64,000 nt of DNA from Eubacterium sp. UBA3279. Its GTDB lineage: Bacteria; Bacillota; Clostridia; Lachnospirales; Lachnospiraceae. The translations under genes and the position numbers were made by a program. This document shows, piece by piece, positions 8,004 to 18,000 of the stretch (its first letter is position 1; every line of letters starts with the position of its first letter). The notes beneath the pieces were generated by a model. The model was not told the origin of the DNA and did not search any database. It saw only the letters and a list, made by a program, of their open reading frames with translations. Where the stretch lies: NCBI GenBank assembly GCA_002361775.1, contig DETV01000048.1, positions 1 to 64,000 of the forward strand, given 5' to 3'.

Positions 8004-9794
8004 TTAAAAATTGTTATCTACTTCAAAATCCTCATCGGACAGAAGTTCATAAGTGGTTTCTCCGTAATTGCTTTCCTCAACCTCATCAGGGTCAATGGCA
8101 AGAACGGAAATAGATGAGTGCGGTATCGTTACTTCTCCGTGCTTGTACGGTTTCTCTTTTCCGTCTGTGGTCAGTGCCACATTCGGGTGCTTCAAGATGT
8201 CGTACTTAAAATCCATAATCGGTCGCTCCCCTCGGATAAATAAAATCGCATATTGGTTATCCAGCATACGCACTTCATCCGGTGTAAGAAGTTCTCGACC
8301 ACTTATCTGATAGTTGGTGGAGTAGTTACCGCTTCGACCGGAACTCTTACCGTAAGTGTTCGTGTCGATAGTTTCTTTGCCGAGTAGCTCCGACACATAT
8401 TTGTGTGTACTTTGCTCGTTGCCGCCAAGATACAGAAATTCATCGCAGTTGCCCACGATACTTTCCCATTGTTTTTCAAACAAGGCTTTAAGCTGTGCCA
8501 AGTTCTGTAAGATGATACTGACCGACACACCTCTGGAACGCATTACCGAAAGTATCTTGTCAAAGTCATCCGGCAATGAAACATTGGCAAATTCGTCCAT
8601 CAGAAAATGGACGGGAACGGGAAGCGAACCTCCGTGGATATGGTCGGCGGCATAGAATAACTGCTGAAACAGTTGGGTATATAAAATCGACACCAGAAAA
8701 TTGAAACTGGAGTCGTTATCGGGTATCAGGGCAAACAAGGCGACTTTCTTTTCTCCCATAGAGGGCAGGTCTAACTCGTCTGCCGAAGTTAATGAAGCAA
8801 GGCTTTCAAGATTGAATTTCTCAAGCCTTGCGGCAAGCGTTATCTGAATGGATTTCAGTGTCTTTGCCGAACCGGAATGATAGGAACGGTAATACTTTAG
8901 AGCAATATGGTCGGGATTGTTCATCTCAAGCTCTGCAAATAATTCATCGAGAGGAGATGGTCTTGTATCCTCCTCGTCCTCAATCGAACCGGCTCTGAGC
9001 ATTTCCATAACCATTGCAAAGTTCTGTTCTTCCTCCGGTGCTTCATAGCGTAAATAAAACACCAACGCCAAAAGGAGCATAGAAGCTGAAGTGTCCCAAA
9101 ACGGGTCTTGGGACTGACTGCCCTTTGGTGTGGTGCTTTTGAATAAGTTAGTTACAAGTTTCTGCACATCGTTGTCGTTCTGAAGATACACAAAAGGATT
9201 GTAACAGTGGCTCTTTTCCATAGAGATAAGGTCAAGAACTCTGACCTCATATCCTTTTTTCTCAAGAAGTTTTCCCGTATCCCTCAAGATTTCGCCTTTC
9301 GGGTCAAGGATTACAAAAGAGGTATTGCACTGCATAAGGTTGGGCTTACAGTAAAATCTTGTTTTACCTGCACCGGAACCGCCGCATACCAGTGTATTCA
9401 GATTTCGTCTGTGCTTTTTCGCATTCAATCCGATACGGACATTCTGCGTCATCAGCTTATTATCGGAATACGGAGACTGTCTGTACTTCTTATCCACGGC
9501 TCTTGCATTGCCCCATTTTGCAGAACCGTGTTCCTCCCGCCTGCGGTAGTTTCTCTGTGTGGAGAAATATATCCCGATACCCATTCCATAGCACAAAAGC
9601 AAAATGAGGACAGTTTTCACACTGTCCTCACAAACTTCTATATGAAACGGATTGTTAAATACATTCATCAGGCTCGGCAATATCTCCGGCAATCCGCCTT
9701 TAACTGACGGAGCTATGAGAAGTGCCAGCCACACAACCGGAACAATGCCGATGACAGAAAGAATCATCGCAGACTGTCTTTCGTTATCTCGCAT
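8004..9794 (-). CDS. virD4: VirD4/TraG-type coupling ATPase
   Basis: The 596-aa coupling protein links the relaxosome to the secretion channel and pumps the DNA-relaxase complex. Two N-terminal membrane helices (about 8-30 and 58-78) anchor it. The ATPase domain has Walker A GGSGAGKT near residue 138, the FVILDPKGEI strand, and the Walker B-like FLMDEFANV near residue 398. An acidic tail (about 565-596, DEVEESNYGETTYELLSDEDFEVD) may dock partner proteins. The start codon overlaps the end of the 67-aa gene by 11 nt. Length, motif order and location fit the TraG/VirD4 family firmly. Confidence 0.95.
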   Translation of the reverse strand: MRDNERQSAMILSVIGIVPVVWLALLIAPSVKGGLPEILPSLMNVFNNPFHIEVCEDSVKTVLILLLCYGMGIGIYFSTQRNYRRREEHGSAKWGNARAVDKKYRQSPYSDNKLMTQNVRIGLNAKKHRRNLNTLVCGGSGAGKTRFYCKPNLMQCNTSFVILDPKGEILRDTGKLLEKKGYEVRVLDLISMEKSHCYNPFVYLQNDNDVQKLVTNLFKSTTPKGSQSQDPFWDTSASMLLLALVFYLRYEAPEEEQNFAMVMEMLRAGSIEDEEDTRPSPLDELFAELEMNNPDHIALKYYRSYHSGSAKTLKSIQITLAARLEKFNLESLASLTSADELDLPSMGEKKVALFALIPDNDSSFNFLVSILYTQLFQQLFYAADHIHGGSLPVPVHFLMDEFANVSLPDDFDKILSVMRSRGVSVSIILQNLAQLKALFEKQWESIVGNCDEFLYLGGNEQSTHKYVSELLGKETIDTNTYGKSSGRSGNYSTNYQISGRELLTPDEVRMLDNQYAILFIRGERPIMDFKYDILKHPNVALTTDGKEKPYKHGEVTIPHSSISVLAIDPDEVEESNYGETTYELLSDEDFEVDNNF

Positions 9795-9987
9795 CGCCAG
9801 AGCGTTCCTTTTCGATAACCTTGAATTTTTTCTTTGGGGCAGTCCCGACCTTGATAATCAGGTCGTCCACAGCGTCTGTTGATTTCCCTTCGTTCATTAA
9901 ATCTGTTTTCTCATCATTAAGAGAACGGATAACGATACCGTGTTCATAATCATCCAACGCTATATGGTAAAGTTCTTCTTTTGCCAT
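9784..9987 (-). CDS. Small acidic/basic ICE protein, paralogue of the gene at 31310
   Basis: The 67-aa protein has an RBS (AGAGGTACTGAT then ATG) and overlaps the start of virD4. Its core, YHIALDDYEHGIVIRSLNDE then a TDAVDDLIIKV stretch and a KKKFKV tail, aligns along most of its length with the 57-aa protein at 31310..31483. Both show the pattern YHI-L-D-E---VI-SL---K--L---G--TDAVD--L-KV--A-KKK-K. The predicted form is two helices around a turn. The function is unknown. The duplication within one element suggests a regulatory or adaptor role for VirD4 or the relaxosome, but that is inference. Confidence 0.7.
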   Translation of the reverse strand: MAKEELYHIALDDYEHGIVIRSLNDEKTDLMNEGKSTDAVDDLIIKVGTAPKKKFKVIEKERSGDAR

Positions 9988-9998
9988 ATCAGTACCTC

Positions 9999-10883
9999 TT
10001 ATCTTTCATAATCTTTTGAGCGTGTCTGCTTTTTCTTATACAGTTCATCGGACACACGGGAATGAACATCAGCCATCGCATTTCTCGTCTTGGATAGTTC
10101 AAAACGAATGTCCTTCGGCTCTTTGTTTGCCAGCTTATCCGGAATACGGTTGATGGCAAAATTCTGTGTATCAATCCCATACTTCTTGCAAAGCATATAT
10201 CCGATACACACCGCCTGAAAGCCCGTATCAGAACGACTGTAACTGTCGCTGTTGATGGAAAGCTGTGCGTGTCCCAGTTCCTGTGCTACGCACTGTGCAA
10301 CCGCTACGCTGTCTCCCACATCACGCTTTACATACAAGGTCTGTTCCTCATTATTGTAAAACGCCGCCATATTTGGATAGGGGAGGTCGTTTGTTGCTTC
10401 TACATTCACAGGAGAAGAATCAAGCATTGTGGTAATCAGTGCTTTCGGGTCACGATTAGCTGTCGGTGCAGGCGGTCGTTTCCCATTGGTCTGTGCCACA
10501 TCAAACACTTTCTTCACATTGTAGGAAATGCCTGTTGTTCCGTCACGCTTTGCATATTCCACCGGTTCAAGAATGGATATGCTCTTAGCACCTTTTGTAA
10601 TTTTAATGTTGTCTTTGCTCCAGTCATCAAAATCTTTAAGCTGTACCGCCTGCGGATACTGCTTGTAAATCAAAAGTGCGTTGACTGCCGAATATCTGTC
10701 AAGTCGGCTCTGTGTATCAAGGAACGCTTTGAATTTCTCCGGCGAAGATACAATCTCTTTCGCCGCTTCATCCGCAAGCTGATACACAGCGTCTTTCTCG
10801 GCTCGTTTCTTCTCAGCATATTCCTCTTTGGAAAGTCTCGGTCGCTGACCGCCTGCTTTTGCAGGAGTAAAATTTTCTGTCAT
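9999..10883 (-). CDS. ArdC-like protein with a degenerate zinc-peptidase motif
   Basis: The 294-aa protein combines an N-terminal region resembling the ArdC-N/LtrC ssDNA-binding domain (about 35-130: FKAFLDTQSRLDRYSAVNALLIYKQ region, then a DWSKDNIKITKGAKSI segment) with a C-terminal zincin-like region (about 150-260). In ArdC-type proteins the C-terminal domain has HExxH. Here the equivalent is AQELGHAQ, so the first His is Gln (codon CAG). The Glu and second His are kept. Such proteins protect incoming DNA from host restriction or bind ssDNA during transfer. Loss of one metal ligand suggests reduced or no peptidase activity in this copy. RBS AGAGAGG is present. Confidence 0.72.
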   Translation of the reverse strand: MTENFTPAKAGGQRPRLSKEEYAEKKRAEKDAVYQLADEAAKEIVSSPEKFKAFLDTQSRLDRYSAVNALLIYKQYPQAVQLKDFDDWSKDNIKITKGAKSISILEPVEYAKRDGTTGISYNVKKVFDVAQTNGKRPPAPTANRDPKALITTMLDSSPVNVEATNDLPYPNMAAFYNNEEQTLYVKRDVGDSVAVAQCVAQELGHAQLSINSDSYSRSDTGFQAVCIGYMLCKKYGIDTQNFAINRIPDKLANKEPKDIRFELSKTRNAMADVHSRVSDELYKKKQTRSKDYER

Positions 10884-10888
10884 TGTAA

Positions 10889-11695
10889 TTACCTCTCTTT
10901 CGGTTTCTTGGATTTTGTTTTTGGCTGTTGGTGTACCGTCTGCTTCGGTACAGAAGGATGCTTTGCCTTATCTGTTTCCGGCTCTTTGCGTTCTGCTTCT
11001 TTCTGCTGTTTCGCCTGAGCCTTATAGCGGTCGAGCTTTTCCTTTACCGATGGCTTCTTCTGTCTGTCAACAACAGTACCCTTATCAGTTTGCATATCTA
11101 CCGGCTCTGAGTTTTGCCTTGACGGAGGGTTTTTGTCCGTTTTGGCGGTTGTGGGGTTTGACTGTGCGTTTTCCTCTTTCTGAAGTGGTTTTCGTACAGC
11201 TTCCTCCGTGATGATTTCATTCTTGGATTTTGTCGGCTTATCTTTTTCCACGGCTTCTCGTTTTTCAACCGCCTTCTGCGATTCTGTTACGATTGCCGCC
11301 TTATCCACCTTACCGAGTTCAAATCTCTCAACGATTCTCTGAATTTTAGAAGCGTCCTCCGCACGTGCGATAATATCAATCGGGACATTATCTCCCCTTG
11401 TATTCTTATCTCGGAGAACACAATAGAGAACACCGTAGCGTTTTGCCTGTTCGGTGAATTTCTTCAAGTCCTTATTCGGAATAGAAAACACTTTCAATTC
11501 TTTGCCCGATTTAATCATATTGGTAAGACGGGCTTTTCCTCTGGTCTTGTTCGCCTGCGTTGCTTCCTGTTTTAATACGGAAGCAAGAAGAATTGCGATA
11601 TTCTTTGCGGCTGAACCGGTAAGTCTTGCAGCAACTTCAAAGCCTTCAAGGGATAACCTGACGACCTGTTCGGCTGCGTCACCTGAATTTGTCAT
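10889..11695 (-). CDS. pcfB: PcfB family (DUF3801) relaxosome accessory protein
   Basis: The 268-aa protein carries the DUF3801/PcfB domain in about its first 130 residues (starting MTNSGDAAEQVVRLSLEGFE, with the core VFSIPNKDLKKFTEQAKRYG and DIIARAEDASKIQRI). The remaining half is a charged, low-complexity Lys/Glu/Pro-rich tail. In pCF10, PcfB helps bring the relaxase to the coupling protein. The frame is open to 11782, but AAAGGAG upstream of the ATG at 11695 fixes the start. It overlaps the end of the relaxase gene by 17 nt, fitting coupled expression. Confidence 0.85.
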   Translation of the reverse strand: MTNSGDAAEQVVRLSLEGFEVAARLTGSAAKNIAILLASVLKQEATQANKTRGKARLTNMIKSGKELKVFSIPNKDLKKFTEQAKRYGVLYCVLRDKNTRGDNVPIDIIARAEDASKIQRIVERFELGKVDKAAIVTESQKAVEKREAVEKDKPTKSKNEIITEEAVRKPLQKEENAQSNPTTAKTDKNPPSRQNSEPVDMQTDKGTVVDRQKKPSVKEKLDRYKAQAKQQKEAERKEPETDKAKHPSVPKQTVHQQPKTKSKKPKER

Positions 11696-13043
11696 TTCGC
11701 TTTTGCTCCTTTCGCTGTTGTTTTTCTTCTTCGGCTCTGATTGTTTCAAGGTTCTGCTCCATAACCTTTGACCTCTCGGCAATGTCGTTACAGAGTCGAA
11801 CCTCTTTGTTCAGTTCCCGAATTTTGTCGCTTACCGTCGAAATCTGTTCTTTGACCTTAGACAGCTCATCGTCACTCATCTTTGTTCTTGCTTTTTTTCG
11901 CAGGTGCGTTCTGTCGTCATTCAATGTTTTAATTTGACCTTTCAGCGACTCTTTATATGAGAAAAGCTGCTCGTCCGTAGAAATATTTTCTCGTCCGAGC
12001 AGCCTTGTCTCTGCTGTGATTTTATCCAGCTTCAATAAATCCTCTTTCAAAAGATAGTGAAGCCTTGCTGTATTCTGTTTTTTATATTTTGGCAGATAAC
12101 CGAGCCTGTAACAGTAATGCAGATACAAGCCATACAGTCCGCCCACTTTTTTGATTTTATTTTCTCTTGTAGGCAATCGGTACTGCCTGATAACCACCGT
12201 CTGCTTTGCAAACGGAACTATGCGTACTCTCTGATTTTCCATAAGCCTACGCCTGATTGCTTCCTCGGTATAATCTTCTCCGAGATTTTTAAGTCGTATG
12301 GGTTTCGTGTACCCTTTCGGTACAATCGTCCAATATTTCCGGCTCTCGCTTAGACAATGCTCATATCCCATCTGCGTAAGTGCGTAGTCAAGACTTCTGA
12401 TATTTGTGCTGTGGGCAATCGCTTCATCTATGGCTTCTCGCACCATAGAATATCTGGTCGGCATTCCCGCCTGTTCCTGCTTATAGTAGTAAGAGGATTG
12501 CTTACTGCGATTCGGATTCGGATTGTAATATAATCCATATTTCTCACAAATACGGTCGGCAACTTTTCTGAACTTAAACCACGAGGTATCTTGACATCGC
12601 TTGCCGTCTTTGAATGAAACAGAGTTAATTACATAGTGGCAATGCAGGTGTTTGGTGTTCAGGTGCGTTGTAACAACAACTTGAAATCTTTCCCCCCACA
12701 CTTCGTTTGCAAACTCCATTCCGATTTTTTGTGCAAGCTCCGGTGTGATATTTTGTTCCTTAAAACTCAAATATCCGTGATAGGCTTGTATGCCGTCCTC
12801 TTTCCCATATGCCTGCTTAACTGAAACAAATTGGTCACGGGCAGTGGTCGGATTACAGTTGATACCTTCCACGAAATATTCCCGTTCGGTTTTTTCTTCG
12901 TCCTTTGCATAGGAGAGAACATCTGCAAGTGCCTGATATTGTTCCTCGGTATAAATATCTGCCGCTGTCTTTTCAGGATTAGCGGCATAATCAATAACCT
13001 GACCAAGCCTTGAATTAACTGCCCACAACTTGCTTACTGCCAT
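11679..13043 (-). CDS. MOBP-type relaxase
   Basis: The 454-aa relaxase nicks the transfer origin and stays bound to the 5' end of the transferred strand. The N-terminal relaxase domain (about 1-230) has the metal-binding histidine signature H--TKHLHCHYVINSVSF near residue 130, as in the PF03432 family. Tyr residues in the N-terminal stretch (DYAANPEKT region) are candidates for the nicking nucleophile. The C-terminal part (about 320-454) is long, helical and charged, probably a coiled coil. It overlaps mobC by 10 nt and lies downstream of the candidate oriT at 13503..13620, as expected. Confidence 0.93.
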   Translation of the reverse strand: MAVSKLWAVNSRLGQVIDYAANPEKTAADIYTEEQYQALADVLSYAKDEEKTEREYFVEGINCNPTTARDQFVSVKQAYGKEDGIQAYHGYLSFKEQNITPELAQKIGMEFANEVWGERFQVVVTTHLNTKHLHCHYVINSVSFKDGKRCQDTSWFKFRKVADRICEKYGLYYNPNPNRSKQSSYYYKQEQAGMPTRYSMVREAIDEAIAHSTNIRSLDYALTQMGYEHCLSESRKYWTIVPKGYTKPIRLKNLGEDYTEEAIRRRLMENQRVRIVPFAKQTVVIRQYRLPTRENKIKKVGGLYGLYLHYCYRLGYLPKYKKQNTARLHYLLKEDLLKLDKITAETRLLGRENISTDEQLFSYKESLKGQIKTLNDDRTHLRKKARTKMSDDELSKVKEQISTVSDKIRELNKEVRLCNDIAERSKVMEQNLETIRAEEEKQQRKEQKRNDKFR

Positions 13044-13387
13044 TTCATTTCACTCTTATCGGGTCTTAAATAAGTACGCTCAATATCTGCCTGAAACTTA
13101 TGCCAACGCTCCGCTTCCTTTTTAAGCTGCGGTGCGTCAACAAAGCCAAGAGCGTTTGCTTTAACTGCAAGTTGATTGATGTTGTTGCCGATAGAAGAAA
13201 GCTCACGCATCACATCATAAAATCTTTCGTCCGGCTTTTCCCTCGGCTCATATCCTCGAAGAAGTAAACGGATAAGTCCCGCTTCACTCAGGCAAGCCTT
13301 TTTTGCCTTCTTCTGCAAATCCTGTGCTTCGTCTCTACTGAACCTAACAATCTTCTGAATGTTTCTTTTCCTCATTTTCTGTGCCAT
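13034..13387 (-). CDS. mobC: MobC-like relaxosome accessory protein
   Basis: The 117-aa protein resembles bacterial mobilisation proteins of the MobC/MbeC type (PF05713). It has a basic N-terminal strand (RNIQKIVRFSRDEAQDL, ribbon-helix-helix-like), then the conserved segment RELSSIGNNINQLAVKAN, the hallmark of this family. Such proteins bind oriT and help melt DNA for the relaxase. Two ATGs are possible (13387, or the one four codons later); neither has ideal RBS spacing. It overlaps the DUF3789 gene at its start and the relaxase gene at its end. Confidence 0.88.
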   Translation of the reverse strand: MAQKMRKRNIQKIVRFSRDEAQDLQKKAKKACLSEAGLIRLLLRGYEPREKPDERFYDVMRELSSIGNNINQLAVKANALGFVDAPQLKKEAERWHKFQADIERTYLRPDKSEMKWQ

Positions 13388-13502
13388 CCTTTCTTGTGAT
13401 GATATAATGGCTGTCCTTATTTATCTGGAACAGACACATAAAAGTAACTCCTATAAAGCCGCCGGCAATTACACCGACGGCTACCAATGCTATCTCACGC
13501 AT
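13344..13502 (-). CDS. DUF3789 family small membrane protein
   Basis: The 52-aa protein starts with an ATG 6 nt after AAAGGAG. It has one N-terminal membrane helix with the typical pattern VGVIAGGFIGVTFMCLFQIN, followed by a short charged tail (HYIITRKDGTENEEKKHSEDC). This agrees with the DUF3789 family of very small ICE membrane proteins. The 3' end overlaps the mobC start by 44 nt in another frame. The role is unknown. Confidence 0.75.
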   Translation of the reverse strand: MREIALVAVGVIAGGFIGVTFMCLFQINKDSHYIITRKDGTENEEKKHSEDC

Positions 13503-13620
13503 AGCGTTCTCCTTTCTCTTGGGGTATTAGGGGCAACCCCTAACGAGGTATTTGGTAGTGTGCTATCCAAATACACTGCTCGCTAAGAATATGCAGACTC
13601 TCCGGGTTGCCCCATCGTCT
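13503..13620. other. Candidate origin of transfer (oriT) with nested inverted repeats
   Basis: A 10-bp perfect inverted repeat, GGGGCAACCC (13530..13539) and GGGTTGCCCC (13604..13613), encloses a second palindrome, TATTTGG...CCAAATA, with a four-base loop region between TAG and CTA. No gene lies in it. It sits between DUF3846 and the DUF3789-mobC-relaxase genes, where MOBP elements of this type usually keep oriT. The nic site cannot be placed from sequence alone. Confidence 0.6.
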
Positions 13621-13626
13621 GTCTTT

Positions 13627-14031
13627 TTATCGCTCCATATCTTTTGAAATTGGTTTATATGCTTTCGCTTCAATGCCCTTGTCCGTCTGATAAAAACGCT
13701 CCGGATACCGGAACTTATCCTCATACTTTTTCATCAAATCCTTTGGCATACTGAGAAAACTCTCCGACTCAATCGGTGCATATGCGATAAAGAATTTGCC
13801 TGCAATAATGTCGAGGATTTCTTTATCATCGGAGTAAATTGCACGATTTAACTCAGCACCATTTATCTTCCCTTCCTCGTTACATACGATTGCAACCTCA
13901 TCATCAAAAGGCATATATTCCTCAATATATCCGCCTACGGTTTCCTGCATTGCTTCCAGCGTATCCTCAATCTCAATCTGTTTCGGATACTTGCCCGGTT
14001 CAATGAGAAGTACATTTATTTTTTCGCTCAT
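13627..14031 (-). CDS. DUF3846 domain protein
   Basis: The 134-aa protein fits the DUF3846 family. It starts with the typical INVLLIEPGKYPKQIEIEDT strand-turn-strand, then LEAMQETVGGYIEEYMPFDDEVAIVCNEEGK and the N-RAIYS motif, with a FFIAYAPIES segment later. These proteins are common accessory genes of conjugative elements and phages; their role is unknown. The ATG overlaps the stop of the TOPRIM gene (ATGA) and has AAAGGAG upstream. Confidence 0.85.
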   Translation of the reverse strand: MSEKINVLLIEPGKYPKQIEIEDTLEAMQETVGGYIEEYMPFDDEVAIVCNEEGKINGAELNRAIYSDDKEILDIIAGKFFIAYAPIESESFLSMPKDLMKKYEDKFRYPERFYQTDKGIEAKAYKPISKDMER

Positions 14032-14984
14032 CTCTCAAAACTCCTTTCATTCTTCTTGGAAATTCCTAATTTGATACACAAAAAGTCGTTGACATCTTTC
14101 CCGCACTTGGGCGGATCGTCAACGACTTCGTATCTGTCTTTTAATTTAATTTTCAGTGCATTTGCCGCCTTTCTTCCGGCAATATCATTATCAAAATGAA
14201 GCACGATTCTGTTAATCTTCTTGTTCTTTTCAAGCAGATTTTTCAGTGTAACAGGCACTTTGGATTTCTCTGTTTCTCTGTTAGGCGAATACACGCCGGA
14301 TAGGGAAACAAGGTTTAATTTGTGCCAATCCCTGCCCTCCATCTTTGCTAATGTGGCATAGGATAACAGGTCAATGGCACATTCAAACAGGTGTACCTCT
14401 GTGCTTTCTTCATTTGTCAGCCTGAAAGAAAACTGCTTCTTACTACCAGTGCAGTCGCCCATAATACGACTGCTGTTTGTTGCCCGAAATGCAGCATACT
14501 TTGCTTCTTTTTTCTCGTCATAACCGATAAAAACAACATTGTGATATGGCAGTGATTCAATGATAAGTTCCTTATCAAGACAGTAGTTTATGATTTCATA
14601 ATCAATCCCTCTACTGAAAAGATACTGCGTAACCACATCGTTACTCGGACTTTTTTGCGGTAAAAGAAGTGGCTGATTTTCATAACTCCGGCTTTCTTTT
14701 TCATAGACCAGAGCAGAAACAGCACACTGTCCCATAATGGTTTCAACCGCTTCAACAAAATCAAGTCCTTTGACTTTGATAAGATAGTCAAGGGCAGATT
14801 TGCCGCCGATACCTCTCGACCACCACATCCATTTCCCATTTGAAATCTTCAAACTGTCGTGTTCTCTGGTGCAGTAGGTGTTACCGCTGTAACGGACAAG
14901 TTCGCTCGGTTCATAGGTGCGAAGATAGGTCAGCAAATCCATTCTCTTTGCTTCGGTTATGACTTCCGGTGCTATATATGGCAT
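14028..14984 (-). CDS. DUF3991/TOPRIM domain protein (primase-like)
   Basis: The 318-aa protein has an N-terminal domain typical of DUF3991 (LTYLRTYEPSELVRYSGNTYCTREHDSLKISNGKWMWWSRG is the conserved block, and GKSALDYLIKVKG follows). A TOPRIM-like domain (about 190-300) carries the acidic residues of IVLHFDNDIAGRKAA and CGKDVNDFL. By analogy with family members it may prime or process DNA during conjugative replication. A frame opens at 15005, but GAGGTGG close to the ATG at 14984 supports the shorter protein. Confidence 0.85.
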   Translation of the reverse strand: MPYIAPEVITEAKRMDLLTYLRTYEPSELVRYSGNTYCTREHDSLKISNGKWMWWSRGIGGKSALDYLIKVKGLDFVEAVETIMGQCAVSALVYEKESRSYENQPLLLPQKSPSNDVVTQYLFSRGIDYEIINYCLDKELIIESLPYHNVVFIGYDEKKEAKYAAFRATNSSRIMGDCTGSKKQFSFRLTNEESTEVHLFECAIDLLSYATLAKMEGRDWHKLNLVSLSGVYSPNRETEKSKVPVTLKNLLEKNKKINRIVLHFDNDIAGRKAANALKIKLKDRYEVVDDPPKCGKDVNDFLCIKLGISKKNERSFER

Positions 14985-15007
14985 ATTGACCACCTCACAT
15001 TTCATTC

Positions 15008-18000
15008 TTATCTTTCATACGACTTCTCCTTTCGCTTCTCGGTCGATTCGCCCTCATCAGGCTCGCCGCCTACAATTTCATTTTCCTTTTTATCCATATT
15101 GAGCAAGATATTCAGCTCGTCCAAACGGGCAAGTTTTGACTTCAATTCTTCTTCCTGCACAAACGGTTTTTGCACTTCTTTCTGTGCGGTTTCAAACTGA
15201 TTTTTCGTATCAGCAAGACTGTCCTTTGCTTTTTCAAGGTCGTCTGCAAAACGCTCAACCGCATTATCAATACGAGTGATATTACCGAAAACATCATCGC
15301 CAAGCGACACCTGTTTGCCGGTTTCTCCCTTGACTGTCACGCAGTAAGAACGCTCTGTTGTGTCAAAAGACAGCTCCGTTTCAAATCCTCTGTACTTACC
15401 GAGAGGAATAGGTGCAGGACTTGTCATTTCCTTGCAGGCTTCGATAATTGCTTTACCTGCGTCTGCCTTTTCGGAATAAAAAACACCCTTAACCTCCATA
15501 CCGACAAAGCGGTCATCTGTTGGTTTCGGGTGTTGTTTTGCAGTTTTCACATCTGCCGTCAAACCGTTAATTCGGTTTTCAAGAGAAGTGATACGCTGCG
15601 GATAATATTTAATTATCTTATCCTCAAGACTATACTTTTCAGATAGGAAATTGGATTTTAAGAGCTTCAATTTCTGTACCTGAATGTCCAAATCCATCTT
15701 TTCCTTGATATATGGATTGCCTGTTGCAAGCATTTTAATCTCGGCATAAGATAGTGCGGTTTCATCAATATCTTCCGCACTTCTGACGGGAGATTTGCTT
15801 GTCATAATCTGTGAAGCGAACTTCTGCTTTCCTTCGACAAGCTGATACAGATATGCGTCAAAGGTCTGCTTGGTAACATAACGATAAATTTCCACCTTTG
15901 GATTAGAATTCCCCTGACGGATAATCCTACCACTACGTTGCTCCAAATCTGCCGGTCGCCAAGGACAATCAACATCGTGAAGTGCGATAAGTCTGTCCTG
16001 AACATTCGTACCGGCACCCATTTTTTGTGTTGAACCCATTAGCACTCTGACCTCACCTTTACGGACTTTCTGAAACAATTCTTTCTTCTTCACATCGGTT
16101 TCCGCTTCGTGGATAAATCGGACTTCGCTTTCGGGAACACCTCGCTCTATGAGCTTCTTTCTGATGTCGTTGTAAACGGAAAATGTTCCGTCGTTCTTTG
16201 GAGTAGATAAGTCGCAGAACACTAATTGTGCCGACTTTTTATCCTTGTTTTCTTCCCATATGCGATACACATTATCAACGCATGCATTGATTTTACTGTT
16301 TTCAAAATCAGGCAGCATATCGTTTAACATACGCTGGTCAAGTGCAAGTTTTCTACCGTCGTTTGTTATCTTGAGCATATTATCTACGCTTGAATCTACA
16401 CCTCCGCCACGAACTTTCTCGGCTCGCTCTGCAAGGGAAGCAACCATTTCTTTCTGCATTTCGGACGGTTCAACTGACACATTATGATACTCTGCTTCCG
16501 GCACAGGGAGGTTAAGCATATCGGCTGTTTTAATGTCTGCAACCTCTTTGAACATCGCCATAAGTTCGGGTAAGTTATAGAATTTAGCAAAGCGTGTTTT
16601 CGCTCTGTAACCCGTTCCCTCCGGCGTAAGTTCTATTGCTGTTACCGTTTCTCCAAATGTGGAAGCCCAAGCGTCGAAGTGCTGTAATCCGTTTTTCACA
16701 AGGGTATTATATTGCAAGTATCGCTGAATGGTGTAAAGTTCCACCATACTGTTTGAGATAGGCGTACCTGTCGCAAATACAGTTCCTCGTCCGCCGGTAA
16801 TCTCATCAAGGTATCGGCACTTCATAAAGAGGTCGGAAGATTTCTGTGCTTCTGTCTGTGCAATACCGCCTACATTACGCATTTTTGTGTAAAGATAAAG
16901 GTTCTTGTAATAATGACTCTCATCAATAAAGAGCCTGTCCACACCTAATTCTTCGAAGGTTACAACATCATCCTTTCTGCTTTGGTCGTTGAGTTTTTGG
17001 AGCTTTTGCTTAACGGATTTTCTTGATTTTTCAAGCTGTTTGACAGAGAAGTTTTCTCCTCGGTTACGCTTTAGTTCTGCAATTCCTTCCGTCAATTCAT
17101 TCAACTGCTGTTCAAGAATTGCCCTCTGCCTTTCAATCGACATCGGGATTTTCTCAAATTGAGAATGTCCGATGATAACTGCGTCATAGTCGCCTGTTGC
17201 AATTCTACCACAGAACTTTTTACGGTTCTTTGTTTCAAAATCCTTCTTCGTCGCAACCAATATATTTGCTGACGGATAAAGCTGCAAGTATTCCGCCGCC
17301 CACTGTTCCGTCAGATGATTCGGTACAACAAACAGTGATTTATTACATAGTCCAAGCCTTTTCGACTCCTGCGATGCCGCTACCATCTCGAACGTCTTGC
17401 CTGCCCCGACTGCGTGTGCAAGCAAGGTATTTCCACCGTAGAGAATGTGTGCAACCGCATTTCTCTGGTGTTCCCTTAATGTGATTTCCGGATTCATGCC
17501 ACTAAATGTGATGTGGCTTCCGTCATACTCACGAGGTCTGATACTGTTGAATTTTTCGTTATACATCTTCTTGAGTTTCTCTCTACGGTCAGGGTCTGCC
17601 CATATCCAATCCTGAAAACCTTGTTTGATAAGTTCCTGCTTTGCCTGTGCGATTGCCGTTTCCTTTTTGTTGAGAACTGCCTTTTTCCTGCCCTCATCAT
17701 CTTCGATATAATCAAAGATACGAACATCTTTCAGGTTCAGCGTTTCCTCAATTATTTTGTAGGCATTGATACGACCTGTTCCGTATGTGCTGTACGCTTT
17801 GACATTGGAACGGTCATAACTTTTTCCCTCGATATTCCACTCGCCCGTATAGGGAGAGAAGTGAACTTTTATATTCCACTGTGCATATCTCGGTGTATCA
17901 AGGAACTCAAACATAAACTGCTGGATTATCTCCTGTGGCAGCCAAGTAGCACCGAGCCTTACAGATATTTCGCTTGCAGTCAAGTCTTTCGGCTGAACCT

